Origin: Betaproteobacteria bacterium
GTDB lineage: Bacteria > Pseudomonadota > Gammaproteobacteria > Burkholderiales > Ferrovaceae
DNA: 42,599 nt
Direction of reading: 5' to 3'
Assembly: GCA_028868905.1 (NCBI GenBank)
Contig: JAGWTQ010000007.1
Location: forward strand, 1-42,599
In this document: one piece after another, positions 21,403 through 30,247 of the stretch
How positions within the stretch are numbered: the stretch's first letter is position 1
Layout of the letters: each line of letters opens with the position of its first letter
Notes under the pieces: generated by a model
The model's input: only the letters and a program-made list of their open reading frames with translations
The model's database searches: none
What the model was told of the DNA's origin: nothing
Translations under genes and position numbers: made by a program

Positions 21403-21977
21403 AGGATTTTCTGCGCCAGCGCCTGTCCCGGGGATTGAGCGCCCTTTTCGATACTGCCCCCTGGGCTGCCCAGCGCCTGCAACCGTTCTCGGGAAGCACC
21501 GTCGTGCTGGATCTCGGCGGGTCGCGCATTCCGTTCAAAATTGGCGCACAAGGTTATCCTGAACTGGGCGAATCCATTCCCGATCAGCCTCAACTCACCA
21601 TTCGCATGCCTTTTTCGGCCCTGCCGCTGTTTTTGACCGATGAGAGCGCCGCCTTGCGCGAACTGCATCTGGAAGGCAACAGCGGGCTTGCGCACGAAGT
21701 GGGTTTTCTTGCGCGGAATTTCAGACCCGATCTCGAGGAATTGCTGAGCCGAGTGGTTGGCGACTTGCTGGCCCATCGCATCGCCCGGTCGGCACGCAAT
21801 GCCCGAGGGTGGGCGAAAGACAGCGCCCGGCGCCTGTCTGACTCCTTGACGGAGTACATCGCTGAAGAAGGTCGGTTTGTTGCAACACGCGCAGCGTTGC
21901 AGCGATTTTCGCGGGATGTGGCCGAGCTCGACCAGGCCGTCTCCCGTTTTGAACAGCGCATGACGGGGCGGACCTGA
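21396..21977 (+). CDS. ubiJ: Ubiquinone synthesis accessory factor UbiJ
   Basis: The 193-residue product has an N-terminal SCP2-like lipid-binding domain (beta-rich region around [20 protein letters not shown]) and a helical C-terminus. UbiJ is a non-enzymatic component that binds ubiquinone intermediates in the soluble Ubi complex. It is squeezed between ubiE (seven-base overlap) and ubiB (one-base overlap, TGATG), so translation is coupled. Confidence 0.9.
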   Translation: MVKDFLRQRLSRGLSALFDTAPWAAQRLQPFSGSTVVLDLGGSRIPFKIGAQGYPELGESIPDQPQLTIRMPFSALPLFLTDESAALRELHLEGNSGLAHEVGFLARNFRPDLEELLSRVVGDLLAHRIARSARNARGWAKDSARRLSDSLTEYIAEEGRFVATRAALQRFSRDVAELDQAVSRFEQRMTGRT

Positions 21978-23521
21978 TGCGCGTTCTACGGCTTTTCAAA
22001 ATCCTGTCGGTGTTTGTCACGTACGGGCTGGATGAGTTCATCTTTGCCCACCCGAGCACCACAACCGCCCGCTCGTTCACCCGCGGTCTGCTTTTTTGGC
22101 GGCGCTTCGATGCCCCAAGGGCTGTCCGGTTGCGCCGCGCCCTGGAAACGCTCGGTCCCATTTTCGTCAAATTTGGCCAGGCGCTGTCCACACGCCGCGA
22201 TCTCATCCCGCTGGATATCGCGGACGAACTGGCCCGCCTGCAGGATCAGGTCCCCCCCTTCCCGGGCGAGCAGGCCAAGGCCATGCTGGAGCACATCTAC
22301 GGAAAGCCGCTGACCCAGGTGTTTGCCTCCTTCGACATGACGCCGGTGGCCAGCGCCTCCGTGGCTCAGGTCCACTTTGCAGTGCTGCAGAATGGCCAGG
22401 AAGCGGCCGTCAAAATCCTTCGCCCGAATGTTGATCGTGCCATCGCGCGCGACGTGGCCCTGCTCTATACCCTGGCCCGTCTGCTTGAACGCCTGTTTTC
22501 GGAAATGCGACGGCTGCGCCCCGTGGAAGTGGTGGCCGAGTTCGAAAAGCACCTGCACGAAGAGCTGGACCTCATGGTGGAGGCGTCCAACGCCAGCCAG
22601 TTGAGACGCAATTTTTCAGACCGCCGCCTGCTCATCATCCCTGAAGTGTTCTGGGATTACTGCGACACCCGGGTCATGGTGATGGAACGCATGAAAGGAA
22701 CGCCCATCAGCCAGGTGGATGTTCTCCGGAGCAAAGGCGTGGATATTCCGAAACTGGCTCGCGATGGCGTGGAAATTTTCTTCACTCAGGTATTCCGTGA
22801 CGGATTTTTCCATGCCGATATGCATCCCGGCAACATCCAGGTGGCCGATGACGGCCGCTATGTGGGACTCGATTTCGGCATCATCGGCACCCTCAATGCG
22901 CGGGACAAGAATTACCTGGCCCAGAATTTTCTGGCCTTCTTCCGTCGCGACTACCACCGGGTGGCCACGGCCCATATCGAGGCCGGGTGGGTCCCTTCGG
23001 ATACGCGCTCCGACGAGTTCGAGTCGGCCATCCGCTCCGTGTGCGAACCGATTTTCGACAAACCCCTGCGTGAAATTTCTTTCGGCAAAGTACTGCTGCG
23101 GTTGTTCCAGGTGTCGCGCCGTTTCAATATGGAAATCCAGCCGCAACTGGTCATGCTGCAAAAAACCCTGCTCAATGTTGAAGGGCTGGGGCGTGACCTG
23201 GACCCCGATCTCGACCTGTGGAAAACCGCCAAACCTTTCCTTGAGCGCTGGATGAGCGAACAAGTGGGATGGCGGGGTCTGGTGCGGGCAGTCCGCCAGG
23301 AAGGCGGACAGTGGGTTACGCTGGCGCCGGAACTGCCGCGGCTCGTCCACCGGGTGCTTCTGGAGCACACAGAAAACGGCAGCTTACGCCAGGAGGTCCA
23401 GGCCCTGCGCGCCCAGCAACATAGCTTGCAGCGCTGGCTAACCGGCGTGCTGGTATTGCTGGGCCTGCTGGTGGGCATGGCCCTGGCAGTGGCCTTTCTT
23501 TTTCTCCAGGGAGGCTACTAG
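21977..23521 (+). CDS. ubiB: Ubiquinone biosynthesis protein UbiB (ADCK family)
   Basis: The 514-residue atypical protein-kinase-like ATPase is required for ubiquinone synthesis. Seen are the KxGQ signature ([10 protein letters not shown] near 65-73), the Ala-rich nucleotide loop ([12 protein letters not shown]), and the catalytic-like HADMHPGNI with LDFGIIG. The C-terminus is a membrane anchor ([20 protein letters not shown]). It ends seven bases before the convergent livF stop. Confidence 0.95.
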   Translation: MRVLRLFKILSVFVTYGLDEFIFAHPSTTTARSFTRGLLFWRRFDAPRAVRLRRALETLGPIFVKFGQALSTRRDLIPLDIADELARLQDQVPPFPGEQAKAMLEHIYGKPLTQVFASFDMTPVASASVAQVHFAVLQNGQEAAVKILRPNVDRAIARDVALLYTLARLLERLFSEMRRLRPVEVVAEFEKHLHEELDLMVEASNASQLRRNFSDRRLLIIPEVFWDYCDTRVMVMERMKGTPISQVDVLRSKGVDIPKLARDGVEIFFTQVFRDGFFHADMHPGNIQVADDGRYVGLDFGIIGTLNARDKNYLAQNFLAFFRRDYHRVATAHIEAGWVPSDTRSDEFESAIRSVCEPIFDKPLREISFGKVLLRLFQVSRRFNMEIQPQLVMLQKTLLNVEGLGRDLDPDLDLWKTAKPFLERWMSEQVGWRGLVRAVRQEGGQWVTLAPELPRLVHRVLLEHTENGSLRQEVQALRAQQHSLQRWLTGVLVLLGLLVGMALAVAFLFLQGGY

Positions 23522-23528
23522 CGGACGC

Positions 23529-24263
23529 TCAGTGGCCTGCGGCTCCACCCAGATAGGCAGCCTGCACCTTGGGATCGTTGCGCAACTGGGCAGCCGGTCC
23601 GTGGACGGCGATACGGCCGTTTTCCAGCACGTAACCATAGTCCGCCACCGCCAGCGCTGCGGCGGCAAACTGCTCGACCAGCAGCATGGTGATGCCCTGG
23701 GCTTTCAGCCGTCCGATGATATGGAATACTTCTTCCACCAGGATCGGGGCCAGCCCCATGGAAGGTTCGTCAAGCAGCAACACTTCGGGTTTGAGCATCA
23801 GAGCTCGCGCCATGGCCAGCATTTGCTGCTCGCCTCCGGAGAGGGTGCCTGCCAGCTGGTGCTGCCGCTCCCTCAACCGCGGAAACAGGTCAAGGGCCTT
23901 TTCAAGGTCGCCCTGGATGTCGCCCCGGGGCCGCTGTCCGCCCAACGTCAGCCGCGTGAAGGCCCCCAGCAGCAGGTTGTCTCGTACCGATTGCGTGGGA
24001 AATACCCTGCGCCCCTCGGGGCTGTGAGCCAGCCCGATTTTTGCAATGCGGTGGGCCGGCAGTCCGGTGATGTTTTTTCCGCCCAATTCGATGCGCCCGC
24101 CCGAGGGTTTGAGCATTCCGCTCACCGCCCGCATGGTGGTGGTTTTACCCGCACCGTTGGAACCAATCAGGGTCACCACTTGGCCTTGCGGCACATTCAG
24201 TGAAATGCCATGCAGTACCTGGACTTGACCGTAGGCTGCCTTGAGATCGTGAATTTCCAACAT
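23529..24263 (-). CDS. livF: Branched-chain amino acid ABC transporter ATPase LivF
   Basis: The 244-residue ATPase has Walker A GSNGAGKT, signature LSGGEQQMLAMARAL and Walker B VLLLDEPSMGLAP. It is the smaller of the two LivG/LivF ATPases. It follows the livM-livG fusion by 14 bases with a strong GGAGAG ribosome site and is the last gene of the importer operon. Confidence 0.95.
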   Translation of the reverse strand: MLEIHDLKAAYGQVQVLHGISLNVPQGQVVTLIGSNGAGKTTTMRAVSGMLKPSGGRIELGGKNITGLPAHRIAKIGLAHSPEGRRVFPTQSVRDNLLLGAFTRLTLGGQRPRGDIQGDLEKALDLFPRLRERQHQLAGTLSGGEQQMLAMARALMLKPEVLLLDEPSMGLAPILVEEVFHIIGRLKAQGITMLLVEQFAAAALAVADYGYVLENGRIAVHGPAAQLRNDPKVQAAYLGGAAGH

Positions 24264-24277
24264 GGTTCTCTCCTCGG

Positions 24278-26215
24278 TCAGGCAGAAGCCTGGCCGCCCA
24301 GGTAAGCTTCAATAACTTTAGGATCGGATTGCACTGCCGCAGGCTGTCCTTCCGCAATCTTCTGGCCGAAGTCCAGCACCGATACCACGTCGGAAATGCC
24401 CATCACCACATCCATGTGGTGTTCGATCAGGATCACGGTAATGCCATGTTCCCGGATCTTGCGGATGATTTCGATCAGATCCTTGATTTCAGGAGACGTC
24501 AGTCCTGCAGCGGGCTCGTCCAGCAAAAGCAGCGCGGGGTTAAGCCCCAGGGCGCGCCCGATTTCCAGCAGGCGCTGGCGACCATAGGGCAGGTTGCGTG
24601 CCTCTTCGTTCATGAAGGCTTCCAGCCCGACGAAACGCAGGATGCTGGCTGCGCGGGTCCGGGCAGCCGCCTCTTCGCGTCTGTAACGGGGCGTGCCGAG
24701 CATGACGTCGATCAGGTTGGACTTGTAGGTGTGATGCAACCCCACCAGCACGTTTTCCAGCGCCGTCATTTCGCCGAACAGCTGCAGATTCTGGAAAGTC
24801 CTTGCCATCCCCTGCAATGCGATGGCCGAAGGCGTGTCGCCGGAAATCGTGCTGCCGTTGAAAACGACACTCCCCTGGGTTGGCGTATAAATTCCCGTCA
24901 GCACGTTCATCATGGTGGATTTGCCTGAGCCGTTGGGCCCGATCAATCCATGAATTGAACCGCGTGCCACGGACAGATCGACCTGGTTGAGCGCCTTGAG
25001 GCCACCAAACTGCATCAGGATCTGCCGGGCTTCGAGCAAAGGTCCGGCTTTTTTCACGGCATGGTCCGGTGCGGCCCACACCTGCCCTTCCCCGTTCTTG
25101 TCGACCGCCAGCGCGCGCGTCACCCATTGCGGCCGATAATGCCCGATCACGTTGCGGGCCCATCCGATGATGCCTTCCTGCAGGTAGTACACCACGAACA
25201 GGATCAGGAAACCAAAAATGGTGATGCGCCAGTCGGTCATTTCCTGCAGCTTGTGTGCGCTCCACTCCAGCGCAATTGCACCCACCACGGGGATGGCCAG
25301 TGGCTTGAGCGAGCGATTTCGGGAAATGAAATGACGCACGACGAAAAGTACCACGCCGATGGCGATGATGTGGGCCAAAACCCGGAACAACTCGATGTCA
25401 TTCAGCACGTTGGGGAGCAACACCACAATGGCGGCACCCAGCACCGGCCCGAGCCGTGTCTTGCGCCCTCCCATGATGAGCGCCAGCAGGAACAGCACAG
25501 TCAACTCGAAGTTGAATGTGTTGGGCGCAATGTAGAGCTCGTTGAATGTGAACATGCCCCCGGCCAGCCCTGCAAGTCCTGCGCTGATGACAAATGCAAA
25601 CACCTTGTAGAAATAAACGCTGACCCCCATGCAGTCCGAGGCTACCGGGCTCCCACGCAAGGCTTCGAATGCGCGGCCCAAATGGGATTTGAGAATCCGG
25701 TTGATGAGCAGCATCGCCAACAGGAAGATCGCGATGACCACGTAGTAATAATGCTGTTCTTCCAGAATGAAGCCAAACAGCTCGGGCTTCTTGATGGTGA
25801 TGCCCAGCGGCCCGTTGGTGAGGAAGTCCATCTCGTTGATCAGGATCTGGGCAATGGTGCCAAATGCCAGCGTCACCATGGCTAGGTAAGGGCCCGTGAC
25901 CCGCAGGGCAGGCAGCGCCAGCAGCAGACCGAATGCGGCGGTGACGAAAATACTGGAAGGAATGGCCAGGTAGAAGGGCCAGCCGAGCTTCCAGTTGAGA
26001 ATGCCCGCCGCATAGGCGCCAATGCCGAATAGCCCGGCATGGGCCAGGGACACTTCCCCGGTATAGCCGACGACGATATCCAGCCCAAACAGCAGCACCG
26101 CATAGATGGCAATCAGCACCACCTGATGCACGTAGTATTCGTTGTCAATCCACTGGGGCAATACGGCCAGCAGGGCAAAAATGGCCAGCAAACCCAAAAT
26201 TCGAACAGCTTTCAT
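24278..26215 (-). CDS. Fused LivM permease and LivG ATPase
   Basis: The 645-residue protein joins a LivM-type permease (about residues 1-360; FGLDIVVGYTGEVSLAHAGLFG and a GSPVASDCMGV loop are the permease hallmarks) to a LivG-type ATPase (about 390-645). ATPase motifs are Walker A GPNGSGKST (about 426-434), the LPYGRQ signature typical of LivG, and Walker B LLLLDEP. Fusing permease and ATPase keeps them in fixed stoichiometry. Before the last permease helix there is an extra segment (about 300-330) beyond the usual LivM. The linker is DKNGEGQVWAAPDHAVKK. I start at ATG 26215; the TTG immediately before it is less likely. It overlaps nothing and follows livH by three bases. Confidence 0.93.
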   Translation of the reverse strand: MKAVRILGLLAIFALLAVLPQWIDNEYYVHQVVLIAIYAVLLFGLDIVVGYTGEVSLAHAGLFGIGAYAAGILNWKLGWPFYLAIPSSIFVTAAFGLLLALPALRVTGPYLAMVTLAFGTIAQILINEMDFLTNGPLGITIKKPELFGFILEEQHYYYVVIAIFLLAMLLINRILKSHLGRAFEALRGSPVASDCMGVSVYFYKVFAFVISAGLAGLAGGMFTFNELYIAPNTFNFELTVLFLLALIMGGRKTRLGPVLGAAIVVLLPNVLNDIELFRVLAHIIAIGVVLFVVRHFISRNRSLKPLAIPVVGAIALEWSAHKLQEMTDWRITIFGFLILFVVYYLQEGIIGWARNVIGHYRPQWVTRALAVDKNGEGQVWAAPDHAVKKAGPLLEARQILMQFGGLKALNQVDLSVARGSIHGLIGPNGSGKSTMMNVLTGIYTPTQGSVVFNGSTISGDTPSAIALQGMARTFQNLQLFGEMTALENVLVGLHHTYKSNLIDVMLGTPRYRREEAAARTRAASILRFVGLEAFMNEEARNLPYGRQRLLEIGRALGLNPALLLLDEPAAGLTSPEIKDLIEIIRKIREHGITVILIEHHMDVVMGISDVVSVLDFGQKIAEGQPAAVQSDPKVIEAYLGGQASA

Positions 26216-26218
26216 CAA

Positions 26219-27109
26219 TCACACCTTCTTGATGGTGGTCTTGCCAAACAGCCCGCTGGGCTTGATGGCCAGGACCAGCAGGAGCAGGACCAGGCCGGGC
26301 ACATCCTTGTACCCGGTGGAAAGGTAGAAACCCGTCGTGGTTTCGGCGATACCCAGCAAGATGCCGCCCACGATCACGCCCAGGCCGGAAGTCAGGCCAC
26401 CGATAATGGCCACCGCAAATGCCTTGAGTCCGAGCACGGCTCCCATGGAAGCACCCGTCAGCGTGATGGGTGCAATCAGTACGCCGGCAAAGGCCGCCGA
26501 CATGGAAGATAGCGCATAGGAAAACGTGATCACCAGGCCCGTGTTGATTCCCATCAGCCCAGCCGCGTCGCGGTCGCTGGACGTGGCAACCACCGCCTTT
26601 CCGTAAATGGAACGGCGGTTGAACAGTTCCACCAGCAACATCATGAGCAGGGCGCCCACCACCACCATCAGTTCCATCGGCAATACGTTGGCGCCAAAGA
26701 TATGGATCGGGGCCGTTGGAAGGGGCGACGGGAAAGGCATGTCATCCCGTCCCCAGATGTTTTCAGCCACGTTCCGGAAAATGATGCCCAGGGCGATGGT
26801 GGACATGATCCAGCCAAATTCCGACTTGGACTTGATGGCCGGACGCACGCCGACGAATTCCACCACCATCCCCTGCAATGCACCGAAAAGCAAAACCAGG
26901 GGAATCATGAGCCAGTAGTTCGTGTAAGGCCCACCCAGCACGTCACCGTTGAAGGACAGGCCGACCATGGCGCCCAGCATGAGCGCTTCCCCCTGTCCGA
27001 AATTCAGGGTGCCTGATGTGGCGAAGGTGGATTGGTAGCCGAAAGCGATGACGGCATAAATCATGCCGAGTGCAATGCCGCTCATCAGCAGCTGCATCAG
27101 GATATCCAT
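26219..27109 (-). CDS. livH: Branched-chain amino acid ABC transporter permease LivH
   Basis: The 296-residue inner-membrane permease has about eight helices. Seen are the family features IYAVIAFGYQSTFATSGTLNFGQGEALMLGA and the RAxASSRDRDAAGLMGIN cytoplasmic loop (here VATSSDRDAAGLMGIN) that docks on the ATPase, and the IIGGLTSGLGVIVGGILLG segment. It pairs with LivM. It lies after a terminator-like hairpin that separates it from livK. Confidence 0.95.
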   Translation of the reverse strand: MDILMQLLMSGIALGMIYAVIAFGYQSTFATSGTLNFGQGEALMLGAMVGLSFNGDVLGGPYTNYWLMIPLVLLFGALQGMVVEFVGVRPAIKSKSEFGWIMSTIALGIIFRNVAENIWGRDDMPFPSPLPTAPIHIFGANVLPMELMVVVGALLMMLLVELFNRRSIYGKAVVATSSDRDAAGLMGINTGLVITFSYALSSMSAAFAGVLIAPITLTGASMGAVLGLKAFAVAIIGGLTSGLGVIVGGILLGIAETTTGFYLSTGYKDVPGLVLLLLVLAIKPSGLFGKTTIKKV

Positions 27110-27150
27110 GGAGAATCCCAGTCGAAAATTGGACGATTATTCAAGAGGCC

Positions 27151-27184
27151 TTCAAAGAAAGCGTCCCGCCTTGGGGCGGGACGC
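27151..27184 (-). terminator. Intergenic terminator or attenuator between livK and livH
   Basis: Perfect 10-base arms GCGTCCCGCC (27161-27170) and GGCGGGACGC (27175-27184) flank a TTGG loop. On the minus strand the hairpin begins 8 bases after the livK stop and is followed by TTTCTTTGAA. Partial termination here would make more binding protein than permease. Confidence 0.85.
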
Positions 27185-27192
27185 CGGGTCAC

Positions 27193-28401
27193 TTACCGGG
27201 TGTGAAACGGATTCTTGCGATCTTCCTCATAGGCATAAACCACATGCCCGTCCTTCACTTCCCCCATCACCGGAATGTTGGCGGTAATGGCTTCATGGTT
27301 GTCATGCGAATACGGCTTGTTGTAGTTGGTCACAACACCTTCCACGGGCTGTTTCAGGTCTTCCAGTGCCGCCCGGATCGCAGGGCCGTCGGTGGTTCCG
27401 GCCTGTTTGATGGCAGCGGCCAGCAGATACATGGAGTCATATCCCTGTGCCGCGGAAACCGGCGAAGGGATGCGCCCGTTGGCCGGATGGTAGGCTTTCA
27501 CATAAGCATCGATGAAGGCTTTCCGTTTCGGCGTGTTCGGTTCCTGGATGAACGTTTGCGGCATGCGGGCGCCATTGCTGTTGGCGCCGGCATTGTCGAT
27601 GAAGTTGGCCATGGAGAGCGTCCAGCTGCCGATCATCGGCACTTTCCAGCCCAGTTTGGCCATGCCGTTGGCGATTTGCGCCAGTTCAGGCCCGATGCCG
27701 TAGGTCAAGATGGCCTGGGCACCCGCTTCCTTGGCCCGCAGCAGTTGGGCCGTCATGTCGGTGTCCTTGATGTTGAATTTTTCAACGGCAACCGGCTTGA
27801 TGCCCCTGGCTGCCAGGGCTTTTTCCAGATCTTCGCGACCCAGCTGACCATAGTTGGTGGAGTCGGCAAGAATCGCCACTTTGGTGAACTTGCGCTTGAT
27901 TATCGCCTCTTCCACGATCATGTGGGACTGGATGCCGTCATTGGCCGAGGTGCGGAAAACGTAGTTGTCCTTGTATTCGGGAGGGAGGAACTGTTTGGTA
28001 ATCAGGGAGCCGGTCGCCACGTTGTTGATGACCGGAATTTTGGCTTCCTCATAGAAACGTTGGGAAGCCAGTGCGACGCCGGTATTGATGAAGCCCACGT
28101 CGGCCACCACTTTTTCGCGACTGATGAGTTCCTGCGTCACCTGTACGCCACGTTCGTTCTTGGCTTCGTCATCACGCTCGATCAGCTGGATCTTGCGGCC
28201 CAGCACGCCACCGGCCTTGTTGATTTCTTCGGTCGCCAGGCGCACCCCATCGCGCATCGACAGACCCATCGGAGAAGAACCGCCCGTAAAGGGGCCTGAA
28301 ACACCGATTTTGATCGGTTCTGCAGCCATGGCACCCAGTGCCACAGCAACCAGCGAAACGCCCAGTACAGGGGCAGCCCATTTGGGAATTGCGAAATGCA
28401 T
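27193..28401 (-). CDS. livK: Periplasmic amino-acid-binding protein of the Liv importer
   Basis: The 402-residue product has a signal peptide cleaved after AMAA and a Leu/Ile/Val-binding-protein fold (IKIGVSGPFTGGSSPMGLSMRDGVRLA start; INKAGGVLGRKIQLIERDD). It captures the substrate and delivers it to LivH-LivM. The exact ligand (branched-chain, aromatic or other amino acid) cannot be read from sequence. Start choice: GAGGAG ends six bases before ATG 28401; the ATG two codons earlier is abutted by it. It is the first gene of the importer operon. Confidence 0.9.
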   Translation of the reverse strand: MHFAIPKWAAPVLGVSLVAVALGAMAAEPIKIGVSGPFTGGSSPMGLSMRDGVRLATEEINKAGGVLGRKIQLIERDDEAKNERGVQVTQELISREKVVADVGFINTGVALASQRFYEEAKIPVINNVATGSLITKQFLPPEYKDNYVFRTSANDGIQSHMIVEEAIIKRKFTKVAILADSTNYGQLGREDLEKALAARGIKPVAVEKFNIKDTDMTAQLLRAKEAGAQAILTYGIGPELAQIANGMAKLGWKVPMIGSWTLSMANFIDNAGANSNGARMPQTFIQEPNTPKRKAFIDAYVKAYHPANGRIPSPVSAAQGYDSMYLLAAAIKQAGTTDGPAIRAALEDLKQPVEGVVTNYNKPYSHDNHEAITANIPVMGEVKDGHVVYAYEEDRKNPFHTR

Positions 28402-28463
28402 GGTCATCTCCTCGTCTTTTAGGTTCGAGTATTCGGAACTTTGCCGAAGCCTGCGTGCCGCGG

Positions 28464-28489
28464 ATTCTAGCATGCTGCAAAAAAGCAGC
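28464..28489 (-). promoter_or_regulatory. Candidate liv promoter with adjacent inverted repeat
   Basis: The minus strand has a TAGAAT hexamer (28469-28464) preceded by GCTGC-TTTTTT-GCAGC (28489-28474). No clear -35 was found, so this is a weak call. The 219-base gap to the next gene (28402-28620) also holds AGGCCT and CTTAAG pairs at 28506-28535. Confidence 0.25.
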
Positions 28490-28620
28490 GTACAAGCAGC
28501 ACTTGAGGCCTAAAAGGCCTTAAGCTTCCCTTAAGATTCCTGTTTCCAACATTCGACTTGAATCGGAAACTGACAAAGTTTGGCACAATACGCGTTTTTA
28601 GCAAAGTTTTCAGGGGAACG

Positions 28621-29157
28621 ATGATTTACGAACTGGCCGGACAAGCTCCGGCGATAGACCCCAGCTGTTATGTGGACCCCAGTGCCATGGTCGTTGGGCA
28701 AGTGCGGCTGGGAGCCCAAACCAGCGTCTGGTGCAATGCCGTGCTGAGGGGAGACAATGACCTGATTGCCATCGGCGAACGCTGCAACATTCAGGATGGC
28801 GCCGTGCTGCATTCCGACCCCGGCATCCCGCTGAACATCGGAAACGATGTCAGCGTGGGCCATATGGCCATGCTGCATGGGTGTGCTGTGGGCGATGGCA
28901 GCCTGATCGGCATTAAAGCCGTGATTCTCAACCGCGCCGTCATCGGAAAAAATTGCCTGATCGGCGCCAACACCCTCATCACGGAAAACAAGGTCATCCC
29001 GGACGGTTCGCTGGTGGTGGGCAGTCCGGGGCGGATCCTGCGCACCCTCACTCCGGACGAAATCGCCTCCCTCAAACTCAATGCGGACAGCTACGTGGAA
29101 CGGGCGCAGCGCTTCCGGAGCGAATTGCGCCCCCTGCCCTGGCCCAATTCCGAATAG
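28621..29157 (+). CDS. Gamma-carbonic-anhydrase-family protein (YrdA-like)
   Basis: The 178-residue protein is a left-handed parallel beta-helix trimer of the gamma-carbonic anhydrase family. Three candidate zinc histidines are seen: H64, H81 and H86 (AVLHSD and VGHMAMLHGC). Many members bind zinc but lack carbonic anhydrase activity in vitro, so function is open. The start is ATG 28621 with AGGGGA upstream. It begins a four-gene plus-strand run. Confidence 0.9.
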   Translation: MIYELAGQAPAIDPSCYVDPSAMVVGQVRLGAQTSVWCNAVLRGDNDLIAIGERCNIQDGAVLHSDPGIPLNIGNDVSVGHMAMLHGCAVGDGSLIGIKAVILNRAVIGKNCLIGANTLITENKVIPDGSLVVGSPGRILRTLTPDEIASLKLNADSYVERAQRFRSELRPLPWPNSE

Positions 29158-29193
29158 AATGAAAGTTTTTCCAGGGGCCTCTTTCCCGCAACC

Positions 29194-29811
29194 ATGCACC
29201 CCCAGCACAATGCCCTCCTGATCGACGGCCCCGCCGGCAAACTGGAAACCGTGATTGCGCTCCCCAACGGAGAGGTCCGCGGGCTGGCGCTGGTGGCTCA
29301 CCCTCATCCGCTGTACGGCGGAACAATGGACAACAAGGTGGTGCAAACCCTGGCCAACACGTTCGTGCAGCTGGGACATGTCGCCGTGCGCATGAACTTC
29401 CGCGGCGTGGGAAACAGCGAAGGCACGCACGACGGCGGGCGTGGGGAAACTGAGGATTGGCTAGCGGTGCATGAATACGTGCGCGCCTACTACCCCGAAG
29501 CCCCGCTTTATCTGGCCGGGTTTTCCTTTGGGGCCTTTGTGCAAAGCGAAGTGGCCCGGCAGTTGCCCTGCCGCAAGCTGGTGCTGGTGGGCCCGGCTGT
29601 TGGCACCTGCCCCATGGGACCGGTCCCTCCCCGGGATACGCTGGTCATCCACGGAGAACGGGACGAGACCATTCCGCTCTCCCATGTGCTGGACTGGGCC
29701 AGGCCTCAGGACCTGCCCATCGTCGTGGTCCCAGGTTCCGATCACTTTTTCCACCGCAGGCTGCACATCATTCGCGAATGGGTCAGCATGGCCTGCGGCC
29801 ACCAGACCTGA
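29194..29811 (+). CDS. Small alpha/beta hydrolase
   Basis: The 205-residue product is an alpha/beta hydrolase with nucleophile elbow GFSFGAF (Ser111), a probable acid Asp157 in VIHGERDETIPL, and catalytic His184 in GSDHFFH. The HPHPLYGGTMDNKVV and MNFRGVGNSEG elements mark the family of small proteobacterial hydrolases often listed as dienelactone-hydrolase-like or YheT-like. The substrate is unknown. It lies 36 bases after the preceding gene and 9 before hemJ. Confidence 0.85.
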   Translation: MHPQHNALLIDGPAGKLETVIALPNGEVRGLALVAHPHPLYGGTMDNKVVQTLANTFVQLGHVAVRMNFRGVGNSEGTHDGGRGETEDWLAVHEYVRAYYPEAPLYLAGFSFGAFVQSEVARQLPCRKLVLVGPAVGTCPMGPVPPRDTLVIHGERDETIPLSHVLDWARPQDLPIVVVPGSDHFFHRRLHIIREWVSMACGHQT

Positions 29812-29820
29812 AGGCACTTC

Positions 29821-30243
29821 ATGATCCTCTACATCAAAGCATTTCATGTGATTTTCATGGTGACGTGGTTTGCGGGGCTGTTCTATTTGCCGCGTCTTTT
29901 CGTCTACCATGCCCTCTGTCCTGACACGGATGCGGTGGGAAGAGAACGTTTCAAGGTCATGGAACGCAAGCTCTACTGGGGCATCATGACACCTGGCGGA
30001 CTCCTGACCATCGCCTCGGGGCTTTTCATGGCTTTTGGCCTGGGGGACCGCGGGGGCTGGCTGGACGCGAAAATGGCCATCGTCCTGCTGCTCGTCGGCT
30101 ACCACGTCTGGTGCGGGCGTCTCCTGCTGGAATTCAAACACGACCGGAACCGGCACAGCCATGTCTGGTATCGCTGGTTCAATGAAGCCCCGGTGCTGGC
30201 ACTGATCCCCATCGTCATTCTGGCTGTCGCAAAGCCCTTCTGA
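29821..30243 (+). CDS. hemJ: Protoporphyrinogen IX oxidase HemJ
   Basis: The 140-residue membrane protein has four helices and the HemJ signature: IKAFHVIFMVTWFAGLFYLPRLFVYH near the N-terminus, with conserved His9, and RKLYWGIMTPGG and WCGRLLLEF later. HemJ oxidises protoporphyrinogen IX in haem synthesis in bacteria that lack HemG or HemY. The abundance of haem proteins nearby fits the need, though it is not specific evidence. Confidence 0.9.
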   Translation: MILYIKAFHVIFMVTWFAGLFYLPRLFVYHALCPDTDAVGRERFKVMERKLYWGIMTPGGLLTIASGLFMAFGLGDRGGWLDAKMAIVLLLVGYHVWCGRLLLEFKHDRNRHSHVWYRWFNEAPVLALIPIVILAVAKPF

Positions 30244-30247
30244 AACC

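Noticed and set aside
23529-28401. Possible urea importer (urtABCDE) instead of an amino-acid importer
   Set aside because: Urt genes share the same architecture, but no urease genes are nearby and the binding protein reads like amino-acid-binding LivK; the ligand remains unproven.
28506-28535. Paired AGGCCT and CTTAAG repeats upstream of the gamma-carbonic anhydrase gene
   Set aside because: Each unit is a self-palindromic six-base word; too short to support a hairpin or operator without comparison.
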